From Anaerolineae bacterium (lineage in GTDB: Bacteria; Chloroflexota; Anaerolineae; Anaerolineales; Villigracilaceae): a DNA stretch of 14,099 nucleotides. The notes beneath the pieces were generated by a model. That model had not been told where the DNA came from and ran no database searches. It worked only from the letters and a program-made list of their open reading frames with translations. Position 1 is the first letter of the stretch, and each line of letters starts with the position of its first letter. Of this stretch, positions 13,542 through 14,099 are shown in pieces. The stretch lies in assembly GCA_003484265.1 (NCBI GenBank), contig DNDO01000172.1, positions 21,778 to 35,876 of the forward strand. The letters are read 5' to 3'. The position numbers and the translations under genes were made by a program.

Positions 13542-14099
13542 TTACGATCTTCTTATCCAGTGATAGCCGATCTGATTGTCTATATGGGAGACTGCTTCCT
13601 GCAGGTTTGGAGGGATCGTCTCTTTTTTGGCTTTGATGAATTCTATCGTTTCAATCAGCAGTTTTCGATATTCCAAAAGCAGGATCTTCAGGTTGTTATT
13701 GTGGTCTGTTGTTGATTCATCGAGTTCAGCATTATCTTCCTGCAGATTGTTCCACATTACAAGCATTCTCTCGGCGACTTGTGCCATATCATCTTCCGGC
13801 AAAGTGTAGGTGTCATCGTCACTTTCCAGTTTGGGATATTCCCGTTTTCCGGGCGTATGTTTCCAGTTTCGTTTCGACTGTTTCGTTGTAATGAAAAAGC
13901 CTTCGTACGTTTCCAGAGGAACTTTTTGGATCAGCTCCTTCATTTTTTCGACAACTTCGTCCCTTTCGATTTTTGCCATCGCCTGTGGGCTGTCGTTTTT
14001 CAGGTTTTCCTGTGTAAGCAGCCAAGCCTCGAGATGTTTTTCAGGGACGACGTTTACCGGCGATTCCCATGTGCCGACACCAATCCATTGCAGCTCCAC
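13542..14099 (-). CDS. Unknown protein, C-terminal part (cut by the window edge)
   Basis: An open frame from the right edge (14099) to a TAA at 13542-13544, 185 residues visible. The first codon in view is GTG and could be a start, but more probably the gene continues beyond the window. I do not recognise the family. It is soluble and charged, with a Lys/Glu-rich helical stretch (about 37-60), a Trp- and Lys-containing segment SKRNWKHTPGKREYP (75-89), an acidic patch ESDDDTYTLPEDD (92-104), and a long helix (about 134-160, LKILLLEYRKLLIETIEFIKAKKE). No signal peptide or membrane helix is visible. It is two bases from psuG, so both are probably on one mRNA. Confidence 0.65.
   Translation of the reverse strand: MELQWIGVGTWESPVNVVPEKHLEAWLLTQENLKNDSPQAMAKIERDEVVEKMKELIQKVPLETYEGFFITTKQSKRNWKHTPGKREYPKLESDDDTYTLPEDDMAQVAERMLVMWNNLQEDNAELDESTTDHNNNLKILLLEYRKLLIETIEFIKAKKETIPPNLQEAVSHIDNQIGYHWIRRS

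Overview
The window looks like a piece of chromosome from a bacterium of the Chloroflexota, most likely class Anaerolineae. This is an inference, not a proof. It rests on Thr/Pro-rich surface tails of the (TPT)n kind, clusters of M42 aminopeptidases, a T-box leader on an aminoacyl-tRNA synthetase outside an obvious Firmicutes setting, a lipoprotein with a Thr/Pro linker, and mixed codon use at about 50% GC. I see no tRNA, rRNA, insertion sequence, phage gene or CRISPR array.

Left block, plus strand, 1-5364. The end of a Thr/Pro-rich surface protein is followed by a tight run of five genes: M42 metallo-aminopeptidase, a second M42, an S51 (dipeptidase E / cyanophycinase-like) serine hydrolase, a third M42, and a lipoprotein of the extracellular solute-binding type. 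Gaps are 1, 1, 22 and 13 nt, then a 4-nt ATGA overlap, so this is probably one transcript. The likely theme is breakdown of short peptides, with the last gene a possible surface binder. No ABC permease or ATPase gene is present.

Middle block, 5388-7522, minus strand. serS (seryl-tRNA synthetase) is followed by a DUF456 membrane protein, with a strong stem-loop between them. serS is preceded by a near-consensus sigma-70-type promoter and a roughly 280-nt leader that I read as a complete T-box riboswitch. It has a UCC (Ser) specifier, a UGGC tRNA-end binding bulge suited to the G73 discriminator of tRNA-Ser, a perfect antiterminator helix, and a competing GC-rich terminator stem. A divergent alpha/beta hydrolase gene starts on the other side of the serS promoter. 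Its reading frame runs back into the T-box, so an automatic annotation may give it too early a start.

8548-11320: an OmpR-type response regulator and a HAMP histidine kinase on the plus strand, meeting tail-to-tail, with a 4-nt overlap, a membrane-anchored lytic transglycosylase gene on the minus strand.

Right block, 11391-14099, minus strand. Read in transcription order, a partial unknown gene, psuG (pseudouridine-5'-phosphate glycosidase) and an SRPBCC/AHSA1-type small protein are packed with a 2-nt gap and a 4-nt overlap. A four-helix membrane protein of unknown function then follows under its own promoter. That promoter (TTGACA, 17 bp, TAAAAT) contains a GAAC-N4-GTTC palindrome like the LexA/DinR SOS box of Gram-positive bacteria, flanked by 15-bp direct repeats. 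This possible damage-inducible unknown membrane protein and the serS T-box are the two most interesting signals.
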